Source of the DNA: Caulobacterales bacterium
GTDB lineage: Bacteria; Pseudomonadota; Alphaproteobacteria; Caulobacterales; Caulobacteraceae
Assembly: GCA_947474395.1 (NCBI GenBank)
Contig: CANJID010000005.1
Location: forward strand, 29,583-93,582
Reading direction: 5' to 3'
Length of the DNA: 64,000 nucleotides
Position numbers and translations under genes: made by a program. Each line of letters begins with the position of its first letter. Position 1 is the stretch's first letter. Under the pieces are notes generated by a model. That model saw only the letters and a list, made by a program, of their open reading frames with translations. It had not been told where the DNA came from and searched no databases. This document shows positions 26,555-34,963 of the stretch, piece after piece.

Positions 26555-27871
26555 ATGGCGGGCACGATCGACATCGCGGCGGTCATGGACGAGCGGCCGT
26601 TCAGCGGCCTGCAGAGGCGCGTCGTGGCGCTCTGCGCCCTCGTGGCCCTGATCGAGGGCTTCGACACCCAGACTGTCGGCTTCGTCGCGCCGGCGCTGTC
26701 CAAGGCGTTTCATCTGGCGCCCGACACCCTGGGCCTTTTCTTCTCCGCCGGCCTCGTGGGTCTGATGCTCGGCACCCTGCTGATCGCGCCCCTGGCGGAC
26801 CGGGTGGGCCGCAAGCCGGTGATCCTGGCCAGCGTCGGTCTGTTCGGCCTCTGCAGCCTGGGCGTCGCCAACGCCGGTTCGGTGGAGATACTGTTCGCCT
26901 TCCGCCTTCTGACGGGCCTGGGCATCGGCGGGGCCATGCCCAACCTGATCGCCCTGACCTCGGAGTATTGCCCTAGCCGTAGCCGCTCCTTCACCGTCAT
27001 GCTGATGTTCTCAGGCTTCACCCTGGGGGCGCTGGTGGCGGGCCTCACCGCGGCGCGCCTGCTTGGGCCCTACGGCTGGTCGATCCTGTTCTGGATCGGC
27101 GGGATCGCGCCGCTCCTCTACCTGCCGGTCCTGGCTCTGGCCCTGCCGGAGTCGGTGCGCGTCCTGGCCCTAAGCGAGGGCGGACAGGCCAAGGCGGCCG
27201 CCATCCTCAAACGCATCGCCCCCGACCTGACCATCCCCGCGGGCGCGCGGCTGGCGGCGGAGGGAGAAGGGCCGCGCATGTCGGTGGCCGAGCTGTTCCG
27301 GCATGGCCGGGCGGTTCGCACGAGCCTCTTGTGGCTCCTCTTCTTCATGAGCCTGCTGGACGTCTATCTCCTGACCAACTGGCTCACGACCCTGATGCAC
27401 CAGCGCGGCTTCACCGCTTCGACCGCCGCCCTGATCTCAATGGTCCAGCAGTTCGGCGGGGTGGTCGCCACCTTCCCGGTGGGTTGGCTCTCCGCCCGCC
27501 GCGCGCCGACCCAGGTGCTGGTCGGGGCCTATCTCTTCGGAGGACTGGCGGTGGCGGCGATCGGCTTCACCCCCGCCGATCCCGTGGTGATCGGGGCGGT
27601 GGTGTTTTGCGCCGGGCTGGGCGTGGTCGGCGGGCAGGGGGCGGCCAACGCCCTCGTCGCGGGCCTGCACCCCACGGCCGTCCGCTCCACCGCCGTCGGC
27701 TGGGCGCTGGGGATCGGCCGCATCGGGTCCATCGTCGGCCCGGCCATCGCCGGCGTCCTGATCGCGGCCAAGATGCCGACCCGCGACCTCTTCCTGTTCG
27801 CCGCCATCCCCACCCTGATCGCTGCCGGGGCCGCCTTCGCCATCGGAAAGATCGGCAAGGCGGAGGGGTGA
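26555..27871 (+). CDS. MFS transporter, aromatic acid:H+ symporter-like (AAHS)
   Basis: 438 residues and twelve membrane segments. The first helix contains IEGFDTQTVGFVAPALSKAF, close to the DGxDxxxxGxxAP signature of the AAHS group (PcaK, BenK, MhpT), followed by PLADRVGRKPVIL (motif A). AAHS carriers import benzoate-, hydroxybenzoate- or phenylpropanoid-type acids with protons. The ATG at 26555 is preceded by GGAGAGCGGGGG; the longer open frame would overlap the upstream gene. It is co-oriented with the preceding MFS gene. Confidence 0.9.
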   Translation: MAGTIDIAAVMDERPFSGLQRRVVALCALVALIEGFDTQTVGFVAPALSKAFHLAPDTLGLFFSAGLVGLMLGTLLIAPLADRVGRKPVILASVGLFGLCSLGVANAGSVEILFAFRLLTGLGIGGAMPNLIALTSEYCPSRSRSFTVMLMFSGFTLGALVAGLTAARLLGPYGWSILFWIGGIAPLLYLPVLALALPESVRVLALSEGGQAKAAAILKRIAPDLTIPAGARLAAEGEGPRMSVAELFRHGRAVRTSLLWLLFFMSLLDVYLLTNWLTTLMHQRGFTASTAALISMVQQFGGVVATFPVGWLSARRAPTQVLVGAYLFGGLAVAAIGFTPADPVVIGAVVFCAGLGVVGGQGAANALVAGLHPTAVRSTAVGWALGIGRIGSIVGPAIAGVLIAAKMPTRDLFLFAAIPTLIAAGAAFAIGKIGKAEG

Positions 27872-27874
27872 CTC

Positions 27875-27942
27875 CGCCCCCTCTGGGGGAAGTACGGCGA
27901 AGGGCGGGCCGTTCGGTCTGACGGCTCCCCAAAAGGGGGCGC
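27875..27942. terminator. Inverted repeats in the convergent gap
   Basis: The 81-bp convergent gap contains two small stems, CCCCCTctGGGGGa and CTCCCCaaaaGGGGGcg. They could stop transcription arriving from the MFS pair and from the oxygenase gene, which ends at 27953. The T-runs are weak. Confidence 0.4.
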
Positions 27943-27952
27943 AGTTAGACCT

Positions 27953-29428
27953 TCAGTTCGGCGCGACCGTGGGCACGCCGCCGAGGCTGGACTGGCCGGC
28001 CGCGGCGCGGTCCAGGTGGACCCCGTCGACCCAGTTGCCGTGCAGGCCGAAGCGCAGGCGCATGGGCACGCGGATGGTCGCGATCGGCCCTTCGCCCACC
28101 TTCAGGGCGTCGAAGAGCAGCAGGTCCGCGCGCTTCTCCTCGTTCCGCAGGGCCACCTGCACGATGTAGCCGTCGCCCTCGTCCGACTTGCCCGACTTCG
28201 GGAAGAAGGCCGGCTCCTGCAGGGTGGAGGCGCCCTCGGCGTGAAAGACGTCCTCCGTCCCCGTGGCGTGGTCGATGTGGGCCAGGCTCGCCCGCCCGTT
28301 CGGCCCCTGGGCGAACCCAAGCATCCAGCCGTGGCGGTAGGGGTTCATGGCGTAGCGGTCGTCGATGCGGGGGAACTCGCCGACGAACTGGGCCAGGGTC
28401 TCGCGCTTCTCGAACTCGCCGGAGTTGGAGTTCATGTCCACGGTCCAGCGGGTCAGCCGCGAGGCCGAGGCCGGGCCGTCGAAGGGCGCCCCGTGCACGT
28501 CCGGGAAGAAGGGGAACATGTTGTTCCGGGCTTCCGGCGTGTCGAAGTGGATGCGCGTGCCGTCGTTGAAGGCGTTCATCACGTGGCTGGCGAAGCAGTT
28601 CGGCGCCGTGAAGATCTTCACGTCCTTGGCCTCGCCGTCGCGGGGCAGGATCACGAGGTGGATTTCCTTGGTGGTGTCGAAACCGAAGTGCGGCAGCCCC
28701 GCCTCCAGCCGCTCCCAGGAGGAGACGATCGGGACGACGTGGAAGATGGCGTAATCCTTGGTCACGCCGAAGTCGTGCATCATGCAGTAGTAGGGAATCT
28801 CGAACCACACCTCCTTGGTCTTCCGGCCTTCGGGTGTGAGCTCGTAATAGACCATGTCCTTGGTCAGGAGCCCCTTGGCCGCGTAGCCGAAGGCGCAGAG
28901 GTTGCCGGTTTCGGGGTCGATCTTGGGGTGGGCGGTGAAGGTCGGGCTGGTCACCTGGCCGTCCCAGTCGGTGTAGCCGAAGGTCTCCAGGGTGTTGGGG
29001 TCCATCGCCACGGCGGGCGAGTCCTCCTTCAGGCCGTAGAGCTTGCCGCCGTAGAAGAAGGCGTTGGTGTTGGCCGTGCCGCGATAGTGGCCCTTGGCCT
29101 TCGGGTCGTCGGTGAGCGGATTGCGATAGGCGCCGAAGAGGGCGTGGCCGGCCTCGCGCTCCATCTTCCACTTGTCGGTCTGGCACCAGCGCTGCTTGAA
29201 ATTGACCTTGCCGTTCTTGAAGCGGAACTGGGTGATCATCCCGTCGCCGTTGAACATGATGTCGTCCTGCAGCAGCGGCGGCAGCTGCGGGTCCGGCGAG
29301 ACGCGGAAGAAGGCGCCGTCGATGTCCGAGGGGATCTCGCCCTCGACCTCGAGGTCGAACACGTCGCCCTCGATGCGGACCGGGGTGTTCACGCCGGTGA
29401 ACGCCATGGTGTCGGGAAACTTGGCCAT
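27953..29428 (-). CDS. Carotenoid-oxygenase (RPE65/lignostilbene dioxygenase) family protein
   Basis: A 491-residue seven-bladed-propeller dioxygenase. The four iron-binding histidines are in FTAHPKIDPETG, CMMHDFGVTKDY, FASHVMNAF and the C-terminal FGLHGNWVDG. No signal peptide is present. These enzymes cleave a C=C bond with O2, acting on carotenoids, retinoids or stilbenes such as lignostilbene. The ATG at 29428 follows GGGAGCC; upstream in-frame codons run through the promoter region. A paralogue is at 45030-46502. Since aldehyde dehydrogenases and aromatic carriers are close by, a stilbene- or isoeugenol-type substrate is plausible but not shown. Confidence 0.9.
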   Translation of the reverse strand: MAKFPDTMAFTGVNTPVRIEGDVFDLEVEGEIPSDIDGAFFRVSPDPQLPPLLQDDIMFNGDGMITQFRFKNGKVNFKQRWCQTDKWKMEREAGHALFGAYRNPLTDDPKAKGHYRGTANTNAFFYGGKLYGLKEDSPAVAMDPNTLETFGYTDWDGQVTSPTFTAHPKIDPETGNLCAFGYAAKGLLTKDMVYYELTPEGRKTKEVWFEIPYYCMMHDFGVTKDYAIFHVVPIVSSWERLEAGLPHFGFDTTKEIHLVILPRDGEAKDVKIFTAPNCFASHVMNAFNDGTRIHFDTPEARNNMFPFFPDVHGAPFDGPASASRLTRWTVDMNSNSGEFEKRETLAQFVGEFPRIDDRYAMNPYRHGWMLGFAQGPNGRASLAHIDHATGTEDVFHAEGASTLQEPAFFPKSGKSDEGDGYIVQVALRNEEKRADLLLFDALKVGEGPIATIRVPMRLRFGLHGNWVDGVHLDRAAAGQSSLGGVPTVAPN

Positions 29429-29602
29429 ACGCTGGCTCCCTTGATGATCACTTATCGCCGTTCTGGCTTTGGGTGCTTTTGGCATGTTTGGCCCCGGCAA
29501 TCGAGACGGCTTTGATCGAGCGCAAGGGTTGGCGGGAAGGACTAGCCGCCGCCGCAAGCTGGGCTATGGTCCCTTCCGAGACGCGCAACCAGAACGCGTC
29601 CG

Positions 29603-29610
29603 AAGGAGGA
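29603..29610 (+). promoter_or_regulatory. Strong Shine-Dalgarno fixing the GTG start at 29614
   Basis: AAGGAGGA ends 3 nt before GTG 29614. The open frame extends about 47 codons upstream without any comparable site or family similarity, so the shorter protein is preferred. Confidence 0.75.
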
Positions 29611-29613
29611 AAC

Positions 29614-31014
29614 GTGAGCGACGCCACGACGGGCGACGCCCGGCTGCTGAGCAAGGGCTATCGCGGCTGGCTGCTGACGGTCCTGCTGATCGTCTGCACC
29701 TTCAACTACGCCGACCGGGCGATCCTGGCGGTCCTGGCCCAGCCGATAAAGATGGACCTCAAGCTCACGGACGGCCAGCTCGGCTGGCTGCAGGGGCTGG
29801 CGTTCGCCACCCTCTATTCGGTCCTGGGCGTGCCGATCGGGCGGCTGGCCGAGCGCAAGAGCCGCATCGCCATCATTGGCGTCGCCACGGCCGTCTGGTC
29901 GGCGATGACGGCCCTCTGCGGCTTCGCCCACAGCTTCGTGAGCCTCTTCCTTTGCCGGGTCGGCGTCGGGGTCGGGGAGGCGGGCTTCCTCGCCCCGGCG
30001 ACCTCGCTGCTGGGCGACCACTATCCCCGCGAGAAGCGCGCGTCGGCCTTGGCCGTGGTCATGTTGGGCGTGCCGGCGGGCTACATGCTGGGCGCCATCG
30101 TCGGCGGCCAGATCGTGCAGCACTTCAACTGGCGGATGGGCTTCTTCGCCTTCGGCATTCCGGGGATCATCGGAGCTCTGCTCGCCTATTTCACCCTGCG
30201 TGAGCCGCCCCGGGGGATGGTCGAGGGCGTCGCGAACGACGTGGTGGAGAAGACCTCGCTTCTGAGCATCATGAAGATCCTCTGGGCCAAGCCGAGCTTT
30301 CGCCAGATCCTGATCGGGGGCGCCATCGCCGGGTTCGGGCTGAACGCGGTGGGGCAATTCACCAATCCATACCTGATCCGGGTCCAGCACCTGGACTTCG
30401 CCAAGGCTGGACTGATTTTTGGACTGATCTCGGGTTTCGCCAACGGGGCGGGGACGCTGCTGGGCGGGTTCGGGTCCGACTACATGGCCAGGCGCGATCC
30501 GCGCTGGGCGGCCTGGTCCTGCTCGCTGGGCCTGCTTATCACCGCGCCGGTCTACGTCATCGCCTGGACCCGGCCCGATGTGGCGTCGCTGATCCCCTTC
30601 GTCTTCATCGGCAACATGATGCTGATCACCTTCTACATGCCGACCTTCGCCATGGTGCAGAACCTGGTGGGGCCGCGCATGCGGGCGTCGGCGGTGGCGC
30701 TGTTCTCCCTGGTGTTCAGCATGGTGGGGGCGGGCCTGGGGCCCGTCGGGCTCGGATATCTGAGCGACACCTTCGCCGAAGCGGCCTTCGCCGCCGGTCA
30801 TTTCGCGGCGACCTGCCCCGGCGGCATGGCCCCTGCGGGCTCGGAGGACGCGCTGAAGTCCGCCTGCGCGGCGGCCTCGGCCACGGGGCTGAAGAACGCC
30901 ATGGTGGCGGTGAACCTCAGCTTCGTCTGGGCGGCGGTGCACTTCTTCCTGGCGGCCAGGACTCTCAAGGCGGACTTCTACCGGACGCCGGCCGAACAGG
31001 CCCAGGCGGCCTGA
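29614..31014 (+). CDS. MFS transporter, spinster-like
   Basis: 466 residues with twelve membrane helices. The TFNYADRAILAVLAQPIK and GRLAERKSRIAIIG segments place it in the same group as the carrier at 25198. A periplasmic insertion near the eleventh/twelfth helix contains two cysteines (ATCPGGMAP and LKSACAAAS) that could form a disulfide. It is divergent from the carotenoid-oxygenase gene and followed 25 nt later by a SnoaL-like gene, so it probably supplies substrate to a pathway involving those proteins. Confidence 0.9.
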   Translation: MSDATTGDARLLSKGYRGWLLTVLLIVCTFNYADRAILAVLAQPIKMDLKLTDGQLGWLQGLAFATLYSVLGVPIGRLAERKSRIAIIGVATAVWSAMTALCGFAHSFVSLFLCRVGVGVGEAGFLAPATSLLGDHYPREKRASALAVVMLGVPAGYMLGAIVGGQIVQHFNWRMGFFAFGIPGIIGALLAYFTLREPPRGMVEGVANDVVEKTSLLSIMKILWAKPSFRQILIGGAIAGFGLNAVGQFTNPYLIRVQHLDFAKAGLIFGLISGFANGAGTLLGGFGSDYMARRDPRWAAWSCSLGLLITAPVYVIAWTRPDVASLIPFVFIGNMMLITFYMPTFAMVQNLVGPRMRASAVALFSLVFSMVGAGLGPVGLGYLSDTFAEAAFAAGHFAATCPGGMAPAGSEDALKSACAAASATGLKNAMVAVNLSFVWAAVHFFLAARTLKADFYRTPAEQAQAA

Positions 31015-31039
31015 CTTTTTCAGCAAAGCGGGGGCGAGG

Positions 31040-31651
31040 ATGACGGGATCGGGACTGCGCAAGGCCGCGCTGGCGGCATGCGGCGCGGCGGCTCTGGCGG
31101 CCGCCTTCGGGCTTGGCGGGGCCGTCGCGGCCACGTCCAGGCCGACCCTGGAGCAGCGGCTGCAGAAGGTCGAGGACCGGATGGCGCTGGAGGAGCTGAT
31201 CTTCGCTTACAACAAGGCGCTCGACGCCCGCGACTGGCACGCCTACGCGGCCGTCTTCTCCGAGGACGCGACGCTCGGGACCGGGCCCAACGCCCGCAAG
31301 GGGCGCAAGGCGATCGAGGACTCCATCACCGCCCTGATGAACCGGGCCTTCTCGCGCCCCGATGCGCCGGGCTTCCTGCAGCACAACTTCAACACGCTGC
31401 ACTTCGAGATCAACGGCGACACGGCCACCGGCTTCCACCACTGGCAGGTGGTCAGCACGACCGCGACCAAGGTCCCCATCGTCACCGAGGCCGGCCACTA
31501 CGAGGACACCTACCGCCGGGTGAACGGCCGCTGGTTCATCCAGAGCCGCAACAATGTCGGCGACATCCCCCGCGCCCCGGCCGGCGCGGTCGCGATGGCG
31601 GGCGGGACGGCGGCGACGGTCCCGGCTCCGGCGCGGGCTGCGGCGCCGTAA
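31040..31651 (+). CDS. SnoaL-like (NTF2 fold) protein, exported
   Basis: 203 residues. A signal peptide at 1-31 (hydrophobic AALAACGAAALAAAFGLGG) precedes a SnoaL_4-type domain with ALEELIFAYNKALDARDWHAY, FSEDATLG, NTLHFEINGDTATGFHHW and GHYEDTYRRVNGRWFI. The domain is the cone-shaped NTF2 fold used by ring hydroxylases, dehydratases and isomerases of aromatic or terpenoid substrates. Periplasmic location is unusual for catalytic SnoaL proteins. An Ala/Pro-rich tail ends the protein. It probably shares a transcript with the MFS gene upstream. Confidence 0.85.
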   Translation: MTGSGLRKAALAACGAAALAAAFGLGGAVAATSRPTLEQRLQKVEDRMALEELIFAYNKALDARDWHAYAAVFSEDATLGTGPNARKGRKAIEDSITALMNRAFSRPDAPGFLQHNFNTLHFEINGDTATGFHHWQVVSTTATKVPIVTEAGHYEDTYRRVNGRWFIQSRNNVGDIPRAPAGAVAMAGGTAATVPAPARAAAP

Positions 31652-31694
31652 GGTCCGTACTCAATACCGAGGGTTTGATTGTTGAGCGTCTGCC

Positions 31695-32159
31695 CTAGTC
31701 GAGGTGCAGCAGTTCGATCTCGTGGCCTTCGGGATCGGTGACCATCGCCACGTGCGCGCCGTTTCCGCCCCTCGGCGCGTAGAGCGACTTGGCGCCGGCG
31801 GCGAGGGCTCTGGCGTAGGCGTCGTCGACTTCGGCGGCCTTCAGGTAGAAGCCGATCGGCCCGTTGGCGTTGCCCAGGGCGACCTTGCGGTTGTCCTTGT
31901 AATAGACCAGCGCCAGATCGAGCCCGGCGGAGTTGGTCAGGATGACCTCGATGTTGGCGCCGTTATCCAGCCGCTTCTGCTGCGTCAGGCCGAAGGCCGT
32001 CTGGTAGAAATTCTGCATCTTGGGCAGGTCGGCCACGGTGAACTTCAGGAACCCGAGGCTGTAGTGCGGCTGGGCCGGCGCGGCGCTGTGGGCGGCCGAC
32101 GCGAGGGCCAGGCTGGCGGCCGCCAGGATCGACAGGCCGAGGCCATGGATCTTCTTCAT
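31695..32159 (-). CDS. VOC family protein with signal peptide
   Basis: About 154 residues. The ATG at 32159 has AGGGGAG 5 nt upstream; a GTG two codons earlier would sit inside that site. A signal peptide (MKKIHGLGLSILAAASLALA) is followed by a glyoxalase-type fold (LKFTVADLPKMQNFYQTAFG ... VAMVTDPEGHEIELLHLD). Candidate metal ligands are the late Glu in GHEIELL and His residues in AHVAM, so it may be an active lyase or isomerase. It is transcribed convergently with the SnoaL gene and lies downstream of the GMC operon on the same strand. Confidence 0.87.
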   Translation of the reverse strand: MKKIHGLGLSILAAASLALASAAHSAAPAQPHYSLGFLKFTVADLPKMQNFYQTAFGLTQQKRLDNGANIEVILTNSAGLDLALVYYKDNRKVALGNANGPIGFYLKAAEVDDAYARALAAGAKSLYAPRGGNGAHVAMVTDPEGHEIELLHLD

Positions 32160-32231
32160 TTTCACTCCCCTTAACTTGCGCCGGGAGAGTGCGCGGGCGG
32201 GCCGGGGAGATCAACCGGGAGTGCAACCACC

Positions 32232-33878
32232 TCAAACCGCGTACGGCAGGTCTTCCGCCGGTAGCCGCCTGCCCAGCACCAGGTCGGCGGCCTTTTCGCC
32301 GACCATGATGGCGGCGGCGTTGGTGTTGGCGCCGGGGACGGTCGGCATGATCGAGGCGTCGGCGACGCGCAGGCCCTCGATCCCGCGCACGCGAAGCTGG
32401 GGATCGACCACGGACTCCGACCCGATGCCCATGGCGCAGGTGCCGACCGGGTGCTGGGTCACGCCCCCGGATTGGCGCAGGATCGCGTCGAGCTCGGCGT
32501 CGGTCTGGTGCTCGGCGCCCGGGAAGGTCTCGTCGCCGGTCAGGCTGGCCTGCGGTTCGGTGCGGTAGATGCGGCGGGCTTCGCGGATGCCCCGGCGCAT
32601 GACCTCGTAGTCGGTGGGGTCGGAGTAGAGGTTGAAGCAGATGCGCGGCTTGTCCGCCGGGTCTGCCGACCGGAGCTTCACCCAGCCGCGGCTGTGCGGA
32701 TGCAGCTGCACCACCCCGACCTGGAAATGATGATGGTGGCGCTTGGTCAGCAAAGGGAACCACAGGTCCGCCGACATGGCGACCGGGTTGCACATGATCT
32801 GGATGTCGGGGGCGGCGAGCTCGGGCCGGGTGCGGATGACCACGTTGCAACTGTTGATCTGGGTCGCGAAGGCGCCGTTCCCGAACAGCCACCACTGGAT
32901 CACGTGGCGGATGGCCCGGTCGTAGCGCAGCTCCCTGATGAAGGTGACGGGCTTGGTCGCCCTGAACTGCATCATCAGGTTGGGGTGTTCGGAGAGATTC
33001 CGGCCCACCCCGGGCAGGTCGGCCACCACCTCGATCCCGTGCTCGCGCAGCTCATCCGCCGGGCCGATCCCCGACAGCATCAGGAGCTGGGGCGAGTTGT
33101 AGGCGCCGCCGCAGAGGATCACTTCGCGCATCGCGCGGACGCGGGTGGTCCGACCGTCCTTGGAATATTCGACCCCAACCGCGCGGCCGTTCTCGATGAT
33201 GACCTTGTGGGTCAGGGCGTGGGTCTCGACCGTCAGATTGGGGCGGCCCATGACGGGGTGCAGATAGGCGCGGCTGGCGTTGGCGCGGTGGCCCTTGGGG
33301 TCGATGGTGACCTCGCCCTTGGAGAAACCCTCGGGGTGGAAGCCGCTGATGTCGTCGCTGACCGGATATCCAGCGTTCGCGGCTGTTTCCATAAGCGGGT
33401 CGTGCAGCAGGCGGCGGGTGTCGATGGGGGCCACGTGCAGGGGCCCGTCCCCGCCGTGGTAGGGCCCGGCGCCGCGCCAGCTCGTCTCCATCCGCTTGAA
33501 GTAGGGCAGGACGTCGGCGTAGCCCCAGCCCTCGCAGCCCATCTGGCGCCAGTCGTCGAAGTCGCGGGGGTGGCCGCGCATGTAGAACATGCCGTTGATG
33601 GTGGAGGAGCCGCCCAGCACCTTGCCCCGAGGGACCATCAGCTGGCGCCCGTTCATCTGCGGCTCGGGCTCGGAGCGGTAGCCCCAGCTCATGGCCGGGT
33701 TGAACACCGCTTTGAGGAAGCCGAGCGGCATCTTGGTCAGCCAGTTGTCGTCGGCGCCGCCCGCCTCCAGCACCAGCACCCGATGCGTCGGGTCGGCGCT
33801 CAGTCGGTTGGCCACGGCGCAGCCGGCCGAGCCCGCGCCGACGACGATGAAGTCGACATCCCTGGAATATTCGCTCAA
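32232..33878 (-). CDS. GMC family oxidoreductase (FAD-dependent alcohol/choline dehydrogenase-like)
   Basis: 548 residues. FAD-binding VVGAGSAGCAVANRLSAD at the N-terminus, the GMC signature GKVLGGSSTINGMFYMRG around 85-105, and the active-site HPVGTCAMG with PGANTNAAAI near the C-terminus are all present; the second catalytic residue is Asn. The start is taken as TTG at 33878, which overlaps the previous stop as TTGA with AGGGA 7 nt upstream; no in-frame ATG is near. It oxidises a primary or secondary alcohol, probably aromatic or terpenoid. It is the last gene of a three-gene overlapping unit. Confidence 0.9.
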   Translation of the reverse strand: MSEYSRDVDFIVVGAGSAGCAVANRLSADPTHRVLVLEAGGADDNWLTKMPLGFLKAVFNPAMSWGYRSEPEPQMNGRQLMVPRGKVLGGSSTINGMFYMRGHPRDFDDWRQMGCEGWGYADVLPYFKRMETSWRGAGPYHGGDGPLHVAPIDTRRLLHDPLMETAANAGYPVSDDISGFHPEGFSKGEVTIDPKGHRANASRAYLHPVMGRPNLTVETHALTHKVIIENGRAVGVEYSKDGRTTRVRAMREVILCGGAYNSPQLLMLSGIGPADELREHGIEVVADLPGVGRNLSEHPNLMMQFRATKPVTFIRELRYDRAIRHVIQWWLFGNGAFATQINSCNVVIRTRPELAAPDIQIMCNPVAMSADLWFPLLTKRHHHHFQVGVVQLHPHSRGWVKLRSADPADKPRICFNLYSDPTDYEVMRRGIREARRIYRTEPQASLTGDETFPGAEHQTDAELDAILRQSGGVTQHPVGTCAMGIGSESVVDPQLRVRGIEGLRVADASIMPTVPGANTNAAAIMVGEKAADLVLGRRLPAEDLPYAV

Positions 33879-34963
33879 GCGACTTTCCCTGCGGCCGGGG
33901 CAAGCGCCCGGCTCATGACGATCGGCGCGGCGGGCCTCGGCGGCGCGTCCTCGGGTCGTTCCAGGTCGCGGTCGAACACCCGGATCGGCGAGTTGCCGGC
34001 GAGGTCCTCCAGCATCGGCTCGACCACCAGGCTGTAGGGGCCCGCGCCCCAGGGGTTCTCGGGGTGGAAGCGCCAGACGGTCTCCTCGGGGGCGACCTCG
34101 ACCCGGCCGGGCAGGGGCGCGCCGTCGGCATCCGTCACCCGCACCGCATGCTGCAGCATGGCGTGGTCGAGGGGGCGGTCGAAGCGGACCTCCAGCGGGT
34201 CGGACGCGCCCGCGGCGGGCCAGAGCTGGCGCCAGCGGACGGGATCGACGTGCTCTCGGATCGGGGCCGCCACCCGGTAGCGGCGGGACGCGGGGGCGGC
34301 GAGGGGGCGGCCCTCGGCGTCGCGGAAGCGGTCGGTGACGCGCACCTCGACGGTGGTCCCCTCCACCAGGGGATAGCCCATGGCCTCGTGCGGCCCGAGC
34401 CCCCGCTTGATGCGGCCGGGATCGAGCAGCAGGGTCAGGCGGCGGCGCTCGGGGTCCCACAGCTCGTAGCGGCCCTGGAAGAAGACGTCTTCCAGCAGTT
34501 CGCCCGTATCCAGCCGGCGCACCTCCACCGCTTCGGCGGCGTCGCCCTCGCGCATGGGGGCGGAGAACTGGACGTAGATCTTGAGGAGGTTCAGCGGCAC
34601 CTCCGGCGCCGTCGGATGGATGGCGACGACCTCGGCGGGCGCGCCAGCGGCGGCGCGCGGGCGCTCGATCTTCCACACCTGCGGCTCGCCCTCGCCGCGC
34701 AGCATCACCGCATAGGTCAGCCCCGCCACGAAGGGCAGCCGGGGGGTGAAGGCGACGTGGTCGCCGGACGCGGTGAAACGCCCGCCCAGCGGCTGCAGGG
34801 CGGGCGTCTTCAACGCATGTTGCACAAGGTCGGCCGGCAGGACGGCGAGGCCCCGCGGCGGCTTGCCCCCATCGAGGGCAAGCCCCGCAATGCTCAGACG
34901 ATCGACGCCCCTCTTCCGGACCCAGCCGAGGACGACAGACCCGTCAGAGGGTCTCGACGGCAT
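33875..34963 (-). CDS. Hypothetical beta-rich (Ig-like) protein in GMC operon
   Basis: 362 residues without a signal peptide. I do not recognise a specific family. The sequence is beta-rich and looks like two or three Ig/fibronectin-like repeats: segments such as VPLNLLKIYVQFSAPM and DPLEVRFDRPLDHAMLQHAV resemble the 'lRIxFSxPM' strands of SbsA/bacterial Ig-like domains. The segments flanking them contain GxYELW- and PENPWGAGPY-type turns. It overlaps the upstream gene by 20 nt and the downstream oxidoreductase by 4 nt, so all three are translationally linked. Function is unknown. Confidence 0.7.
   Translation of the reverse strand: MPSRPSDGSVVLGWVRKRGVDRLSIAGLALDGGKPPRGLAVLPADLVQHALKTPALQPLGGRFTASGDHVAFTPRLPFVAGLTYAVMLRGEGEPQVWKIERPRAAAGAPAEVVAIHPTAPEVPLNLLKIYVQFSAPMREGDAAEAVEVRRLDTGELLEDVFFQGRYELWDPERRRLTLLLDPGRIKRGLGPHEAMGYPLVEGTTVEVRVTDRFRDAEGRPLAAPASRRYRVAAPIREHVDPVRWRQLWPAAGASDPLEVRFDRPLDHAMLQHAVRVTDADGAPLPGRVEVAPEETVWRFHPENPWGAGPYSLVVEPMLEDLAGNSPIRVFDRDLERPEDAPPRPAAPIVMSRALAPAAGKVA

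Noticed and set aside
25168..26703. Long antisense open frames, e.g. 25168-26703, 17115-19031, 41004-42776, 9084-10883 and 29542-31134
   Set aside because: They lie opposite well-supported genes. Their translations are low-complexity runs rich in Arg, Gly, His, Gln and Asp, and they follow from the high GC content at third codon positions.
32232..34676. Fusion of the GMC enzyme with a 266-residue N-terminal extension
   Set aside because: The extension is the out-of-phase reading of the upstream gene at 33875-34963 with Arg/Pro-rich composition. The TTG at 33878 with its own ribosome-binding site gives a normal GMC N-terminus.
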